The position numbers and the translations under genes are program-made. DNA of 23,653 bases from contig CAZCXI010000047.1 of NCBI GenBank assembly GCA_964502635.1, positions 1 to 23,653 of the forward strand, written 5' to 3'. A model generated the notes under the pieces. The model searched no databases and was not told the DNA's origin. It worked only from the letters and a program-made list of their open reading frames with translations. Origin of the DNA: C00003060 sp964502635 (GTDB taxonomy: Bacteria; Desulfobacterota; Desulfobacteria; Desulfobacterales; C00003060). This document shows positions 1-7,104 of the stretch, in pieces; the stretch's first letter is position 1, and each line of letters begins with the position of its first letter.

Positions 1-72
1 GATTACGTTTCCAAGCCGATTGAGCCCAAAAAACTTCTTGAGGTCATCAAGACATCGCTGCGTCAGTGTTGA
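1..72 (+). CDS. Response regulator receiver domain protein, C-terminal fragment (partial)
   Basis: The first 24 codons of the window are open from base 1 and end in TGA. They read DYVSKPIEPKKLLEVI and a short tail ending in cysteine. The pattern D-Y-V-x-K-P-[IF]-x-x-x-x-L-L-x-x-I is the end of a CheY-like receiver domain: the lysine followed by proline is the conserved Lys of the phospho-acceptor site, and the leucine-rich part is its last helix. Only this end is visible, so the full protein could be a stand-alone receiver, a hybrid histidine kinase ending in a receiver domain, or another multi-domain regulator. The stop falls about seven residues after the helix, so no output domain follows it. 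Its signal and partners cannot be told from here. Confidence 0.7.
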   Translation, partial: DYVSKPIEPKKLLEVIKTSLRQC

Positions 73-97
73 CGTGTGACGTGTCGGACAGGGCTAA

Positions 98-120
98 CCG
101 GCTTGCGGGAAGCAGGCCGG
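98..120 (+). terminator. GC-rich hairpin after the response-regulator gene, possible terminator
   Basis: CCGGCTTGC (98-106) pairs with GCAGGCCGG (112-120) through nine base pairs, one of them G-U, around a GGGAA loop. It lies 25 bases after the stop codon of the partial regulator gene, where a terminator would be expected. No T-run follows (the next bases are CCAACAATTCCTT), so it is not a typical intrinsic terminator and could simply be an RNA-stabilising 3' hairpin. Confidence 0.35.
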
Positions 121-162
121 CCAACAATTCCTTAAAGTGATCTTGCCACCCACTCTAGTGTC

Positions 163-252
163 GTGTCCCGGAAACAAGCTGTAGAAGTGCAAATCATAGG
201 GTTACCGTCGTCCAAAGCCATTTGCGTCACTCGGTGGCCATTTCTGGGACAC
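163..252. repeat. Inverted repeat pair, possible small mobile-element remnant
   Basis: GTGTCCCGGAAA at 163-174 is matched in inverted orientation by TTTCTGGGACAC at 241-252 with one mismatch in 12 bases. The 66 bases between have no coding signal. Left of the first arm the bases GTGTC are repeated in tandem (158-162 and 163-167). The arrangement resembles the ends of a short non-autonomous element, but no clear target duplication is visible, so it may be a decayed remnant or chance. Confidence 0.35.
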
Positions 253-647
253 TCTTACCCGTCATAGCCGAAATGAGTATCAGAACACCCCCACGTCTTT
301 CTTGGACTCTTGTCGCAAGGGGGCCTGAAAAGAAAAGCCCCCGAAGAACGAGCAATCGGATTGGACTTCGGAAGGTGTTTTGCCTGGATGCCTGGACCGG
401 GCTTCACCGCGAGGCCAAGAAGAGGGCTCGATCACCAGGGGCTCAAATGTAAATCCCAAGGTTATTTATGATGTATAAACCGTATGAACAATGCAATATT
501 CATGCAAAACTTGTGCAACTTCAGAGTATTTTGTAGCATTTAATAACTTTATTATACATTCCAGGTGGTTAGTGGATATTGCAAGAAAATCATGGCCCCA
601 CGAGTTGGGCACCTCAGGTTACACATGGGTAAAATAAGTACCAACTA

Positions 648-693
648 AGAGCATTAAATGTAACAGGAGCAGAGCATTAAATGTAACAGGAGC
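648..693. repeat. Perfect 23-bp tandem duplication
   Basis: The unit beginning AGAGCATTAAATGTAACAGG occurs twice back to back (648-670 and 671-693) with no mismatch. It lies 103 bases before the mltG start, outside any recognised gene. An exact 23-bp duplication suggests a recent replication-slippage event or a two-copy operator-like element. It could also be an assembly artefact. Confidence 0.8.
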
Positions 694-795
694 AAGTCGA
701 GGGGCTTGCTGCAAATCCCTCCCGCAAGTAAAGGGTTGCGCCGGCCGGCGGTGATTCCACATGTTTATGCCTTGACCGGCAAATAGGTTTCCCCT

Positions 796-1821
796 ATGTT
801 TTGCAAGACAGGCCGTCGCATGAAAACAACGACGATCATCATCGGTTGCTTCTTTGCCCTTTGCCTCGTGGCCGCGGGTTTAGGTTTTTCCCTGTATCGA
901 TATGCAACCACGCCATCCGGGGCGGCAGACATGACGGCTATCGTTTGGGTTAAGCCCGGTCAGAGCTTTTCGGAAACCGTGACCCAACTCCAAGAGGCTG
1001 GACTGGTACGACACCCGGAGAAATTTCGATGGCTGGCCTATGTCAAGGGAGATGAGAGGCGAATTCGGGCCGGAGAATATGCACTTCGGGCCTCTATGCC
1101 ACCCTTGGCCCTCCTGAATACGCTGGTGCGTGGCAAGGGTCTCCTGCATAAAGTGGTTATCCCTGAGGGGTCCACCATCTTCAAGATCGGCCGAATCCTT
1201 GAAAGGGCCGGACTGGTATCACGGGAAACCTTTTTGAAGGCAGCTTCCGATCCCGGCCTTACAAAGGCCCTTGGCGTGAATGGTGACACGTTTGAAGGCT
1301 ATCTTTTCCCGGAGACGTATCATTTCGCCAAAGGGGTAACCGCCCAGGAAATCATAGAGAAGATGGTTGCCCAGTTCCGCTCCGTCTTTACCCCGGCATG
1401 GGCCGAACGGGCTCGTAACATGGGCCGGACGGTCCACGAGGTGATCACCCTGGCGTCTGTTGTGGAAAAGGAGACGGCCAAACCTGAAGAACGACCGGTC
1501 ATTGCTGCTGTCTTTTTGAATCGTCTTAAACGCGGCATGCGGCTTGAGAGCGACCCCACGGTCATCTACGGTATTCGGGACTTTGACGGAAACCTGACCA
1601 GAAAGGATCTCGAAATCTTTACCCCTTACAATACCTACCAGATCGCCGGCCTACCCGCCGGCCCCATCGCAAGTCCCGGCAGGGCCTCCATTGAGGCTGT
1701 TCTTTATCCATCCCAAGAACCTTTCCTCTACTTTGTGTCCAAGAACGACGGCTCCCACCACTTTTCCCGTACCCTGTCCGAGCACAACACGATGGTGGAA
1801 AAGTATCAACGCCACCGGTAG
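796..1821 (+). CDS. mltG: Endolytic murein transglycosylase MltG (YceG-like)
   Basis: MltG cleaves nascent glycan strands at the membrane and is thought to set their length by terminating polymerisation. The 341-residue product has a basic start and a single membrane segment (about 11-33) that anchors it facing the periplasm. The YceG/MltG domain follows, with EGYLFPETY (167-175), the catalytic-site block ASVVEKET (220-227, in which E224 matches the catalytic glutamate of E. coli MltG), SDPTVIYG (252-259) and the YNTY...GLPAGPIASPG block (278-295). Length is normal for the family. A second in-frame ATG at 820 (residue 9) is an equally good start; both have only a modest AGG upstream. The gene is separated from mraZ by about 290 bases and probably has its own promoter. 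Its position beside the dcw cluster fits a role in the same pathway. Confidence 0.95.
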   Translation: MFCKTGRRMKTTTIIIGCFFALCLVAAGLGFSLYRYATTPSGAADMTAIVWVKPGQSFSETVTQLQEAGLVRHPEKFRWLAYVKGDERRIRAGEYALRASMPPLALLNTLVRGKGLLHKVVIPEGSTIFKIGRILERAGLVSRETFLKAASDPGLTKALGVNGDTFEGYLFPETYHFAKGVTAQEIIEKMVAQFRSVFTPAWAERARNMGRTVHEVITLASVVEKETAKPEERPVIAAVFLNRLKRGMRLESDPTVIYGIRDFDGNLTRKDLEIFTPYNTYQIAGLPAGPIASPGRASIEAVLYPSQEPFLYFVSKNDGSHHFSRTLSEHNTMVEKYQRHR

Positions 1822-1824
1822 CTT

Positions 1825-1841
1825 GGCCCCTGGCCTTTTTT
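1825..1841 (+). terminator. Short GC hairpin plus T-run after mltG, weak intrinsic terminator
   Basis: Four bases after the mltG stop, GGCC-CCT-GGCC (1825-1835) can fold into a short stem and is followed directly by six T residues (1836-1841). The stem is only four base pairs with a three-base loop, so the termination signal is weak. The position and the U-tract make it the best candidate for the end of the mltG transcript. Confidence 0.4.
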
Positions 1842-2036
1842 CAGTTTGTTCACTGTGGCCGTAACACCGGCTCAAAGGGGCTGGACACTCTATATGGCGC
1901 CACCGGCATTGTGGTCATACTACATGGTGAGGATGGTACATACTTCGAAAGAAAACCACCCCGGTGCATCTTGTGTCTTGTGTTTTAATAGGTACGGATC
2001 ATTCAAAAAATTGTAACTTCTCTTTGCTTTTTTTGC

Positions 2037-2063
2037 TTGACATTTAAAAAATCAACGTATAGG
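2037..2063 (+). promoter_or_regulatory. Probable sigma70-type promoter of the dcw operon
   Basis: TTGACA (2037-2042) is a perfect -35 hexamer, preceded by a T-rich stretch. TATAGG (2058-2063) is the most likely -10 box at 15-base spacing, slightly short of the 17-base ideal. The start of transcription would fall inside the GTGG repeat array just downstream, as expected for a promoter repressed by MraZ. The long upstream gap (1822-2111) contains no gene. Confidence 0.6.
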
Positions 2064-2090
2064 TGGAGCAAAGTGGTTTAAAGTGGTAGA
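2061..2090 (+). promoter_or_regulatory. MraZ-box-like operator: three GTGG repeats at 10-bp period
   Basis: Three consecutive 10-mers, AGGTGGAGCA, AAGTGGTTTA and AAGTGGTAGA, place GTGG at positions 2063, 2073 and 2083, exactly one helical turn apart. MraZ is known to bind direct repeats of this kind in front of its own operon (TGGG-type repeats in E. coli, AAAGTG-type in mycoplasmas). The array overlaps the 3' edge of the -10 box and ends 21 bases before the mraZ start, consistent with autorepression of the whole cluster. Binding by this MraZ is inferred, not shown. Confidence 0.75.
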
Positions 2091-2111
2091 TACAAGAAGA
2101 GGCGAGGACAC

Positions 2112-2558
2112 ATGTTTCGGGGCAGCTCCTTTCATCATCTGGATTCCAAAGGTCGATTGATCATACCGGCCCGATTTCGAGATGTGTTGAAGCAAAGCAC
2201 GGTGGACGGGGTCATGGTCTCCAAGATGGATGGCGCCTTATTCGGTTACACCTTTGAACAGTGGCACAAGATTGAACAGCGGATCCTGGACTTGGCTGAA
2301 AAAAGTGACAATATGCGGCGCTTCCGGAGGGTTTTCATAGGAGGGGCCTTCGAGTGTCCCCTTGACAAACAGGGACGTATTCTGATTCCGCCAAGCCTTC
2401 GCCAGTACTCTGAGCTAAGCAAAGAAGTTGTCCTGGTGGGCGTGTTGGACCATTTTGAGATATGGGCACGAGACAATTGGCTCCAGGAGGATGACAGGTT
2501 CCGGAGTGATTTGAAGGAAGAGGACATGAGAAACGAGGTCGCCGCACTGGGGCTCTAA
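2112..2558 (+). CDS. mraZ: Transcriptional regulator MraZ
   Basis: MraZ is a ring-forming DNA-binding protein of the AbrB-like swapped-hairpin superfamily that represses the dcw operon from its first position. The 148-residue product shows the two characteristic half-repeats, HHLDSKGRLIIPARFR (8-23) and CPLDKQGRILIPPSLR (82-97), each with the D-x-x-GR core (11-15 and 85-89). Length is normal. The ATG at 2112 follows a GCGAGG ribosome-binding site at good spacing. A three-repeat MraZ-box-like operator lies just upstream. The next gene, rsmH, begins one base after the stop, so the two are co-transcribed. Confidence 0.97.
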   Translation: MFRGSSFHHLDSKGRLIIPARFRDVLKQSTVDGVMVSKMDGALFGYTFEQWHKIEQRILDLAEKSDNMRRFRRVFIGGAFECPLDKQGRILIPPSLRQYSELSKEVVLVGVLDHFEIWARDNWLQEDDRFRSDLKEEDMRNEVAALGL

Positions 2559-2559
2559 C

Positions 2560-3522
2560 GTGGACAGAGCCATGGGATATCGCCATATCCCAGTCATGGT
2601 CGAGGAAGTCATTGACTATCTTCGCTGCTCGCCGGGCAAGACTTATGTGGATGGAACCTTGGGGGGAGGTGGCCATGCCGAAGCAATGTTGCGAGCCGTT
2701 GCTCCAGATGGTCGGCTCATCGGCATCGACCGAGATCCTGATGCCGTTGCCTGGGCCCGTGAATCCCTCCGTAAGTTTAAACCCAACATTCAAATCTTTC
2801 ACGACAACTTCACCCATCTTCCGCAGATTCTTTCGCGCGCAGCCACAAAGGGCGTTGACGGGATTCTGTTAGATTTGGGTGTTTCCCTCTACCAACTGGA
2901 AGGAAGCGGTCGTGGTTTCAGCTTTATGCGTGACGAGCCGCTGGACATGCGTATGAATCCAGAGGACGGAAAAACGGCTGAGGCAATCGTCAACGAGTTG
3001 TCAGAAAAAGAACTTTCAGATCTCATCGCCCGTTATGGAGAAGAGCCATGGGCCAGGCGCATTGCCAGGGCCATCGTCCGGACCCGCCGTCAGGACAGGA
3101 TTCGTTCAACCTTACAACTTGCCGACATTGTGAAAGCAGCCATTCCAGGCAAATATCGTCCACGACGAATCAACCCCGCCACCCGCACTTTTCAGGCGTT
3201 AAGGATCGCGGTGAACAAGGAACTGGACGGCCTGAAGATGTTTTTGGGGCATGCGGTTGATCTTTTAAACCCGGGAGGACGGCTTTGCGTCATCTCATTT
3301 CATTCCCTGGAAGACCGGATTGTGAAAAGGCAGTTTAGGGCCCTTGCCCGTGGCTGTGAATGTCCCGCTGAGATTCCCGTGTGTGTGTGTGGGAAGAGGC
3401 CTCGGGTGCGTATTCTCACCAAACGGCCTGTGAAGCCGGGTGCTGTCGAGGTGACAGCCAATCCCATGGCTCGCAGTGCCAAGCTTCGGGCCGTGGAAAG
3501 GCTTGGAGGTGAGGCACGATGA
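2560..3522 (+). CDS. rsmH: 16S rRNA (cytosine(1402)-N(4))-methyltransferase RsmH (MraW)
   Basis: RsmH methylates N4 of C1402 in the decoding centre of 16S rRNA, using S-adenosylmethionine. The 320-residue product has the SAM-binding loop DGTLGGGGHA (31-40), the acidic IDRDPDA strand end (56-62), the DLGVSLYQLEGSGRGFSF block (105-122), the helical insert domain, the RINPATRTFQALRIAVN block (203-219) and the late FHSLEDRIVK motif (247-256). A cysteine group CxC...CxC (266, 268, 275, 277) is seen in many family members. The longest frame begins with GTG at 2560; an ATG at 2572 is a plausible alternative. The stop overlaps ftsL by ATGA. Confidence 0.97.
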   Translation: MDRAMGYRHIPVMVEEVIDYLRCSPGKTYVDGTLGGGGHAEAMLRAVAPDGRLIGIDRDPDAVAWARESLRKFKPNIQIFHDNFTHLPQILSRAATKGVDGILLDLGVSLYQLEGSGRGFSFMRDEPLDMRMNPEDGKTAEAIVNELSEKELSDLIARYGEEPWARRIARAIVRTRRQDRIRSTLQLADIVKAAIPGKYRPRRINPATRTFQALRIAVNKELDGLKMFLGHAVDLLNPGGRLCVISFHSLEDRIVKRQFRALARGCECPAEIPVCVCGKRPRVRILTKRPVKPGAVEVTANPMARSAKLRAVERLGGEAR

Positions 3523-3809
3523 GAAAACGAAAGAGCGGCAAAGAGCGCCATTCCTTGATGGCCGTATGGGTCGCACTGATTGTGATTTTTATGGCGGAGC
3601 TCTTGGTCTACAGCTGGTGTCGCGTGCAATATGTACACACGGGATATGAAATCACGGAAGCCAGGCGGCAGCAGCAGACCTTAATAGCGCTGCAGCACAA
3701 GTTTGAGGTCGAAGAGGCACTCTTGAGATCTCCGGGGCGGATTAGGGGCATAGCGGAAAACCGAGGCCTGACGATGCCTGATCCAGGACACGTGTTCGTG
3801 ATGCCATGA
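3519..3809 (+). CDS. ftsL: Cell division protein FtsL (small bitopic membrane protein)
   Basis: A 96-residue protein with a strongly basic N-terminus, one membrane segment (about 13-33) and a periplasmic helix rich in Q, E and L (about 38-70) that should form a coiled coil. Its C-terminal part, RIRGIAENRGLTMPDPG (74-90), is the typical end of FtsL-type proteins. FtsL pairs with FtsB and recruits and activates the FtsW-FtsI septal synthase. Sequence similarity in this family is low, so the call rests on topology, size and position between rsmH and ftsI. It overlaps both neighbours by four bases (ATGA), which points to translational coupling. Confidence 0.88.
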   Translation: MRKRKSGKERHSLMAVWVALIVIFMAELLVYSWCRVQYVHTGYEITEARRQQQTLIALQHKFEVEEALLRSPGRIRGIAENRGLTMPDPGHVFVMP

Positions 3810-5578
3810 GCGTTCGCAGCACAAAGAAGCGGAAGACCACCAAGTGGATTCGCTTTCGAATCGTGGTCGTTGGCGCGACCTTGGCCCTTTGTTTTGGGCT
3901 CATCCTGTGCCGTGCTGTCCAGTTACAGGTTTTAAGTGGGAGCGAACTTTCTCAAAAGGCCGAAAAACAGGTTAAGAAAGCATTTCACGGGAGCGCCAGG
4001 CGGGGCACTATCTATGACCGAAACCATAAGGAGTTGGCCGTCAGCAGCGAGGTATCATCCATCTGCGCCTACCCCAAGCGCATTCGTTCCCCAAGGCAGA
4101 CTGCTTTGGCACTGGCGCGGCCCTTGAAGCTGAAGCAAAAGCCCATCTTTCAAAAACTCGCTTCCAGCAAGGGGTTTGTGTGGATCAAGCGTCACGCAAG
4201 CCCAAAAGAGGCCTCGGCAGTCAAAGCACTGAATTTAACAGGGGTCGATTTTGTCGCAGAAAGCCGCCGATTTTATCCAATGAGAAGCCTGGCCGCACAA
4301 GTCGTCGGATTTTGCGGCACGGACGGGACGGGTTTGGAAGGGATTGAATACTCTTATGACAGCGTCCTGAGCGGCCGCGAGAGCAAATGGACCGTCTTCA
4401 AGGACGCCCTCGGCCGCCCCTTTAAAATGGAGGCCGCCTTGCCAGGGCGCAAGGACGGATACGACCTGCTTCTGACCATTGATACGAACATCCAGTATGT
4501 TGCCGAGGAGGCCCTGTCCGAGAGCGTGCAGAGATTTGAAGCCAAGTCAGGCATGGCGGTCGTGATGGTGCCCGCCACCGGGGCTATTCTGGCCATAGCC
4601 CATGTGCCGCAGTTCAACCCGAACTCCTTTGGACAATACAAATCCTGGTACTGGAGAAACCGGGCGATCACGGATTGCTTTGAGCCCGGCTCCACTTTCA
4701 AGATATTCTTGGCCGCCGCGGCACTGGAGTCCGGGCTTTGTACGCCTGGTTCCACGTTTTTCTGTGAGCAGGGGCGGTATGAGGTTGGCAAGAACATCGT
4801 CCATGACGTCCATGCCTATGGCTCTCTGTCGCTTCGAGATATCTTGAAATACTCCAGCAATATCGGGGCGGCCAAGGTTGGACAAAAAATCGGATCAACA
4901 TACTTGTATCAGAAACTTGAGGGGTTCGGTTTTGGAGTCAGGACCGGCGTTGACTGCCCGGGTGAGAGCCCGGGGGTCCTCCAGCCTCTCGAACGTTTGT
5001 CGGATATGGATGCCTTGGCGACCTGTTTCGGACAGGGCCTTTCCGTGTCGGCCCTACAGCTCACAGCCGCGGTCTCAGCCGTGGCGAATGACGGGGTCCT
5101 GATGAAACCGTATCTGGTTCAAGGAGTGATGGACCGACAGGGACATCTCATGGAGCGCTTTGGCCCCACGAAACTGCGACGGGTCATTTCATCCAAAGTG
5201 GCAGGGAGTTTGACCCGTATGCTCGAGAGGGTTGTGGCAAAGGGGGGCACGGGCGTGAAGGCCGCCCTGAGGGGTTATCGGGTTGCAGGAAAGACCGGTA
5301 CGGCCCAGAAGGTTGATCCCAAGGAGATGATCTATGCGCGGGATAAATACATAGCCGTCTTTGCGGGATATGTGCCTGCCGGAGATCCTAAGGTAGCCAT
5401 CCTGGTCGTCGTAGACGAGCCTAAGAGGCAGCATTACGGCGGGGTTGTGGCAGCGCCGGCGTTCAGGCGGATTGCCCGAGAAACCCTTCAGCATTTGAAG
5501 ATCCCTCCTGAATTGGTGACGCCTGATGACGCCGCTGGGTCCATCAGGGCATCGAGGGAGGCCGTACCCATGGGGTGA
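3806..5578 (+). CDS. ftsI: Septal peptidoglycan transpeptidase FtsI (PBP3, class B penicillin-binding protein)
   Basis: FtsI cross-links septal peptidoglycan together with the polymerase FtsW. The 590-residue product has a basic cytoplasmic tail, one membrane segment (about 16-38), the RGTIYDRN motif of the dimerisation/pedestal domain (66-73), and a transpeptidase domain with all three active-site motifs: S296-T-F-K299, S350-S-N352 and K496-T-G-T499. S296 is the expected acyl-enzyme serine and penicillin target. Length matches E. coli FtsI (588). No C-terminal PASTA domains are present, unlike sporulation-type homologues. It starts with ATG four bases inside ftsL and ends overlapping the GTG of murE. 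Confidence 0.96.
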   Translation: MSVRSTKKRKTTKWIRFRIVVVGATLALCFGLILCRAVQLQVLSGSELSQKAEKQVKKAFHGSARRGTIYDRNHKELAVSSEVSSICAYPKRIRSPRQTALALARPLKLKQKPIFQKLASSKGFVWIKRHASPKEASAVKALNLTGVDFVAESRRFYPMRSLAAQVVGFCGTDGTGLEGIEYSYDSVLSGRESKWTVFKDALGRPFKMEAALPGRKDGYDLLLTIDTNIQYVAEEALSESVQRFEAKSGMAVVMVPATGAILAIAHVPQFNPNSFGQYKSWYWRNRAITDCFEPGSTFKIFLAAAALESGLCTPGSTFFCEQGRYEVGKNIVHDVHAYGSLSLRDILKYSSNIGAAKVGQKIGSTYLYQKLEGFGFGVRTGVDCPGESPGVLQPLERLSDMDALATCFGQGLSVSALQLTAAVSAVANDGVLMKPYLVQGVMDRQGHLMERFGPTKLRRVISSKVAGSLTRMLERVVAKGGTGVKAALRGYRVAGKTGTAQKVDPKEMIYARDKYIAVFAGYVPAGDPKVAILVVVDEPKRQHYGGVVAAPAFRRIARETLQHLKIPPELVTPDDAAGSIRASREAVPMG

Positions 5579-7104
5579 AACTGAGATCGCTCCTGGACGC
5601 TTTGGTCGTGAAGGACGTTATCGGCTTGCAGGATCAGCGCATCGATTCCATCCATTATGATTCCCGGCGCGTGAAGCCGGGTGGGCTCTTTGTCGCCATG
5701 CAGGGGCTGCAGACTGACGGACATGCCTATATCGACGATGCCGTCCAAAGAGGGGCCTTGGCTGTTGTGACGGAAAAACGCTGGTCCGGCCGGCCGGCCG
5801 TTAGCGTGGTGCAGGTTGAAAATGCCCGACGGGCCCTGGCGGCTCTTTCTGCAACGTTTTACCGACATCCGTCGCGCGAACTTTTTATCATAGGCATTAC
5901 CGGCACTAATGGAAAGACGACGACGTCATACCTGGTCGAAGCCATCCTGAAGGCTGCGGGTTTGAACGCGGGGGTTATTGGCACCATTAACTACCGATTT
6001 GGAGGGCAAACGTTTGCCAGTCCGGTGACTACCCCAGAATCGCTTGACCTCATGCAGATACTCCGCCAGATGGTCGACAGCGGCGTCACCCATGGAGTGC
6101 TTGAGGTTTCGTCCCACGCCCTTGATCTGGATCGGGTGGCGTTCTGTGAATTCGACGTGGGGGTTTTTACCAACCTATCAAGGGACCATCTCGACTATCA
6201 CGGAGACATGCGAACCTACTGGCAATGCAAAAAAAAGCTTTGCCTCGACTGCCTGCGGCCCGGGTCGAAGCAGGCAAAGGCCACGGCGGTCATCAACTGG
6301 GATGATCCCAAGGGCCGGGAGCTTGCCCCAGAAGTCTCTGCCAGGTGTTTGACAGTGGGGCTTTCCGAAAGATGTGAGATTCGGGCTGAAGGTATTCAAG
6401 AGACCATAGAGGGCACGTCTGGCAGGGTGAAGACCCCTGACGGCTTTTTTGATTTCACCTCGCACTTGGTAGGGCGCCATAATGTATATAACATCTTGGC
6501 CGCCGCGGGTGTGGCAACGGCCGTGGGGTTACCTGTCTCCACCATGAAAAAGGGGATAGAGAGCCTTAAAGGGGTACCGGGCCGTCTTGAGGCCGTGGCC
6601 AACCGGGCGGGATTTTCCGTCTATATAGATTATGCCCACACGCCGGACGCCCTGGAAAACGTTTTGACCGCTTTAAGACGACTCACATCCGGTCGGGTGA
6701 TCACCGTCTTTGGCTGTGGCGGGGACCGGGATCGAGACAAACGTCCCATGATGGGAGCCGCTGCAGGTCGGTTGAGTGACCTTTCGGTACTGACGTCTGA
6801 TAATCCACGCAGCGAGGCGCCAGCGGCCATCTTGTCGGAAATCATGGCCGGCACGGCTTCTGTGAGAGACCACCGATATGAACCCCGGCAACTGGCAAAG
6901 GGGTTTGATACGGCAGGCTATGTGGTGGAGCCGGACAGAAGGCGAGCCATTGCACTGGGGCTCGGTGTGGCCCGTCGCGGAGACACGGTCCTGGTGGCGG
7001 GCAAAGGACATGAAACCTATCAAATCGTCGGCAGAAGGACGATCCCTTTTGATGATCGGGTTGAGGTACAGAAGGCGCTCAGGAGGTTGTCAGGTAATTC
7101 ATGA
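5575..7104 (+). CDS. murE: UDP-MurNAc-L-Ala-D-Glu:meso-diaminopimelate ligase MurE
   Basis: MurE adds the third amino acid of the stem peptide in the cytoplasm, using ATP. The product (509 residues) has the Mur-ligase P-loop GITGTNGKTTT (107-117), the SSHALDLDRV block (179-188), a lysine at 219 in the position normally carbamylated, and the substrate-choice motif DNPR (409-412). DNPR is the signature of enzymes that take meso-diaminopimelate rather than lysine, so the cell wall is probably of the A1gamma type usual in Gram-negatives. The start is GTG overlapping the ftsI stop (GTGA); a GGGAGG lies upstream at long spacing. The stop overlaps the murF start by four bases. Confidence 0.97.
   Translation: MKLRSLLDALVVKDVIGLQDQRIDSIHYDSRRVKPGGLFVAMQGLQTDGHAYIDDAVQRGALAVVTEKRWSGRPAVSVVQVENARRALAALSATFYRHPSRELFIIGITGTNGKTTTSYLVEAILKAAGLNAGVIGTINYRFGGQTFASPVTTPESLDLMQILRQMVDSGVTHGVLEVSSHALDLDRVAFCEFDVGVFTNLSRDHLDYHGDMRTYWQCKKKLCLDCLRPGSKQAKATAVINWDDPKGRELAPEVSARCLTVGLSERCEIRAEGIQETIEGTSGRVKTPDGFFDFTSHLVGRHNVYNILAAAGVATAVGLPVSTMKKGIESLKGVPGRLEAVANRAGFSVYIDYAHTPDALENVLTALRRLTSGRVITVFGCGGDRDRDKRPMMGAAAGRLSDLSVLTSDNPRSEAPAAILSEIMAGTASVRDHRYEPRQLAKGFDTAGYVVEPDRRRAIALGLGVARRGDTVLVAGKGHETYQIVGRRTIPFDDRVEVQKALRRLSGNS

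Larger units (their letters stand above)
121..795. other. Gene-poor intergenic region upstream of mltG
   Basis: About 675 bases with no convincing gene. An open frame of 76 codons on the + strand (222-452) has an Arg/Lys-rich composition without recognisable motifs and starts inside an inverted repeat, so I do not call it. The part around 455-600 is visibly A+T-rich compared with the surrounding genes and would be the natural place for the mltG promoter. The best match I see is TTGTAG (531-536) with TATACA (553-558) at 16-base spacing, which is weak. The region also holds an inverted repeat (163-252), a 23-bp tandem duplication (648-693) and a 12-bp palindrome CGCCGGCCGGCG (739-750). Confidence 0.5.

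Noticed and set aside
319..342. GGGGGC...GCCCCC stem as a terminator
   Set aside because: Six base pairs with a 12-base loop and no T-run on either side, and not next to a gene end.
222..452. Open frame of 76 codons upstream of mltG
   Set aside because: Begins inside an inverted repeat, has no recognisable motif, is Arg/Lys/Pro-rich in a way typical of chance frames, and has no ribosome-binding site.
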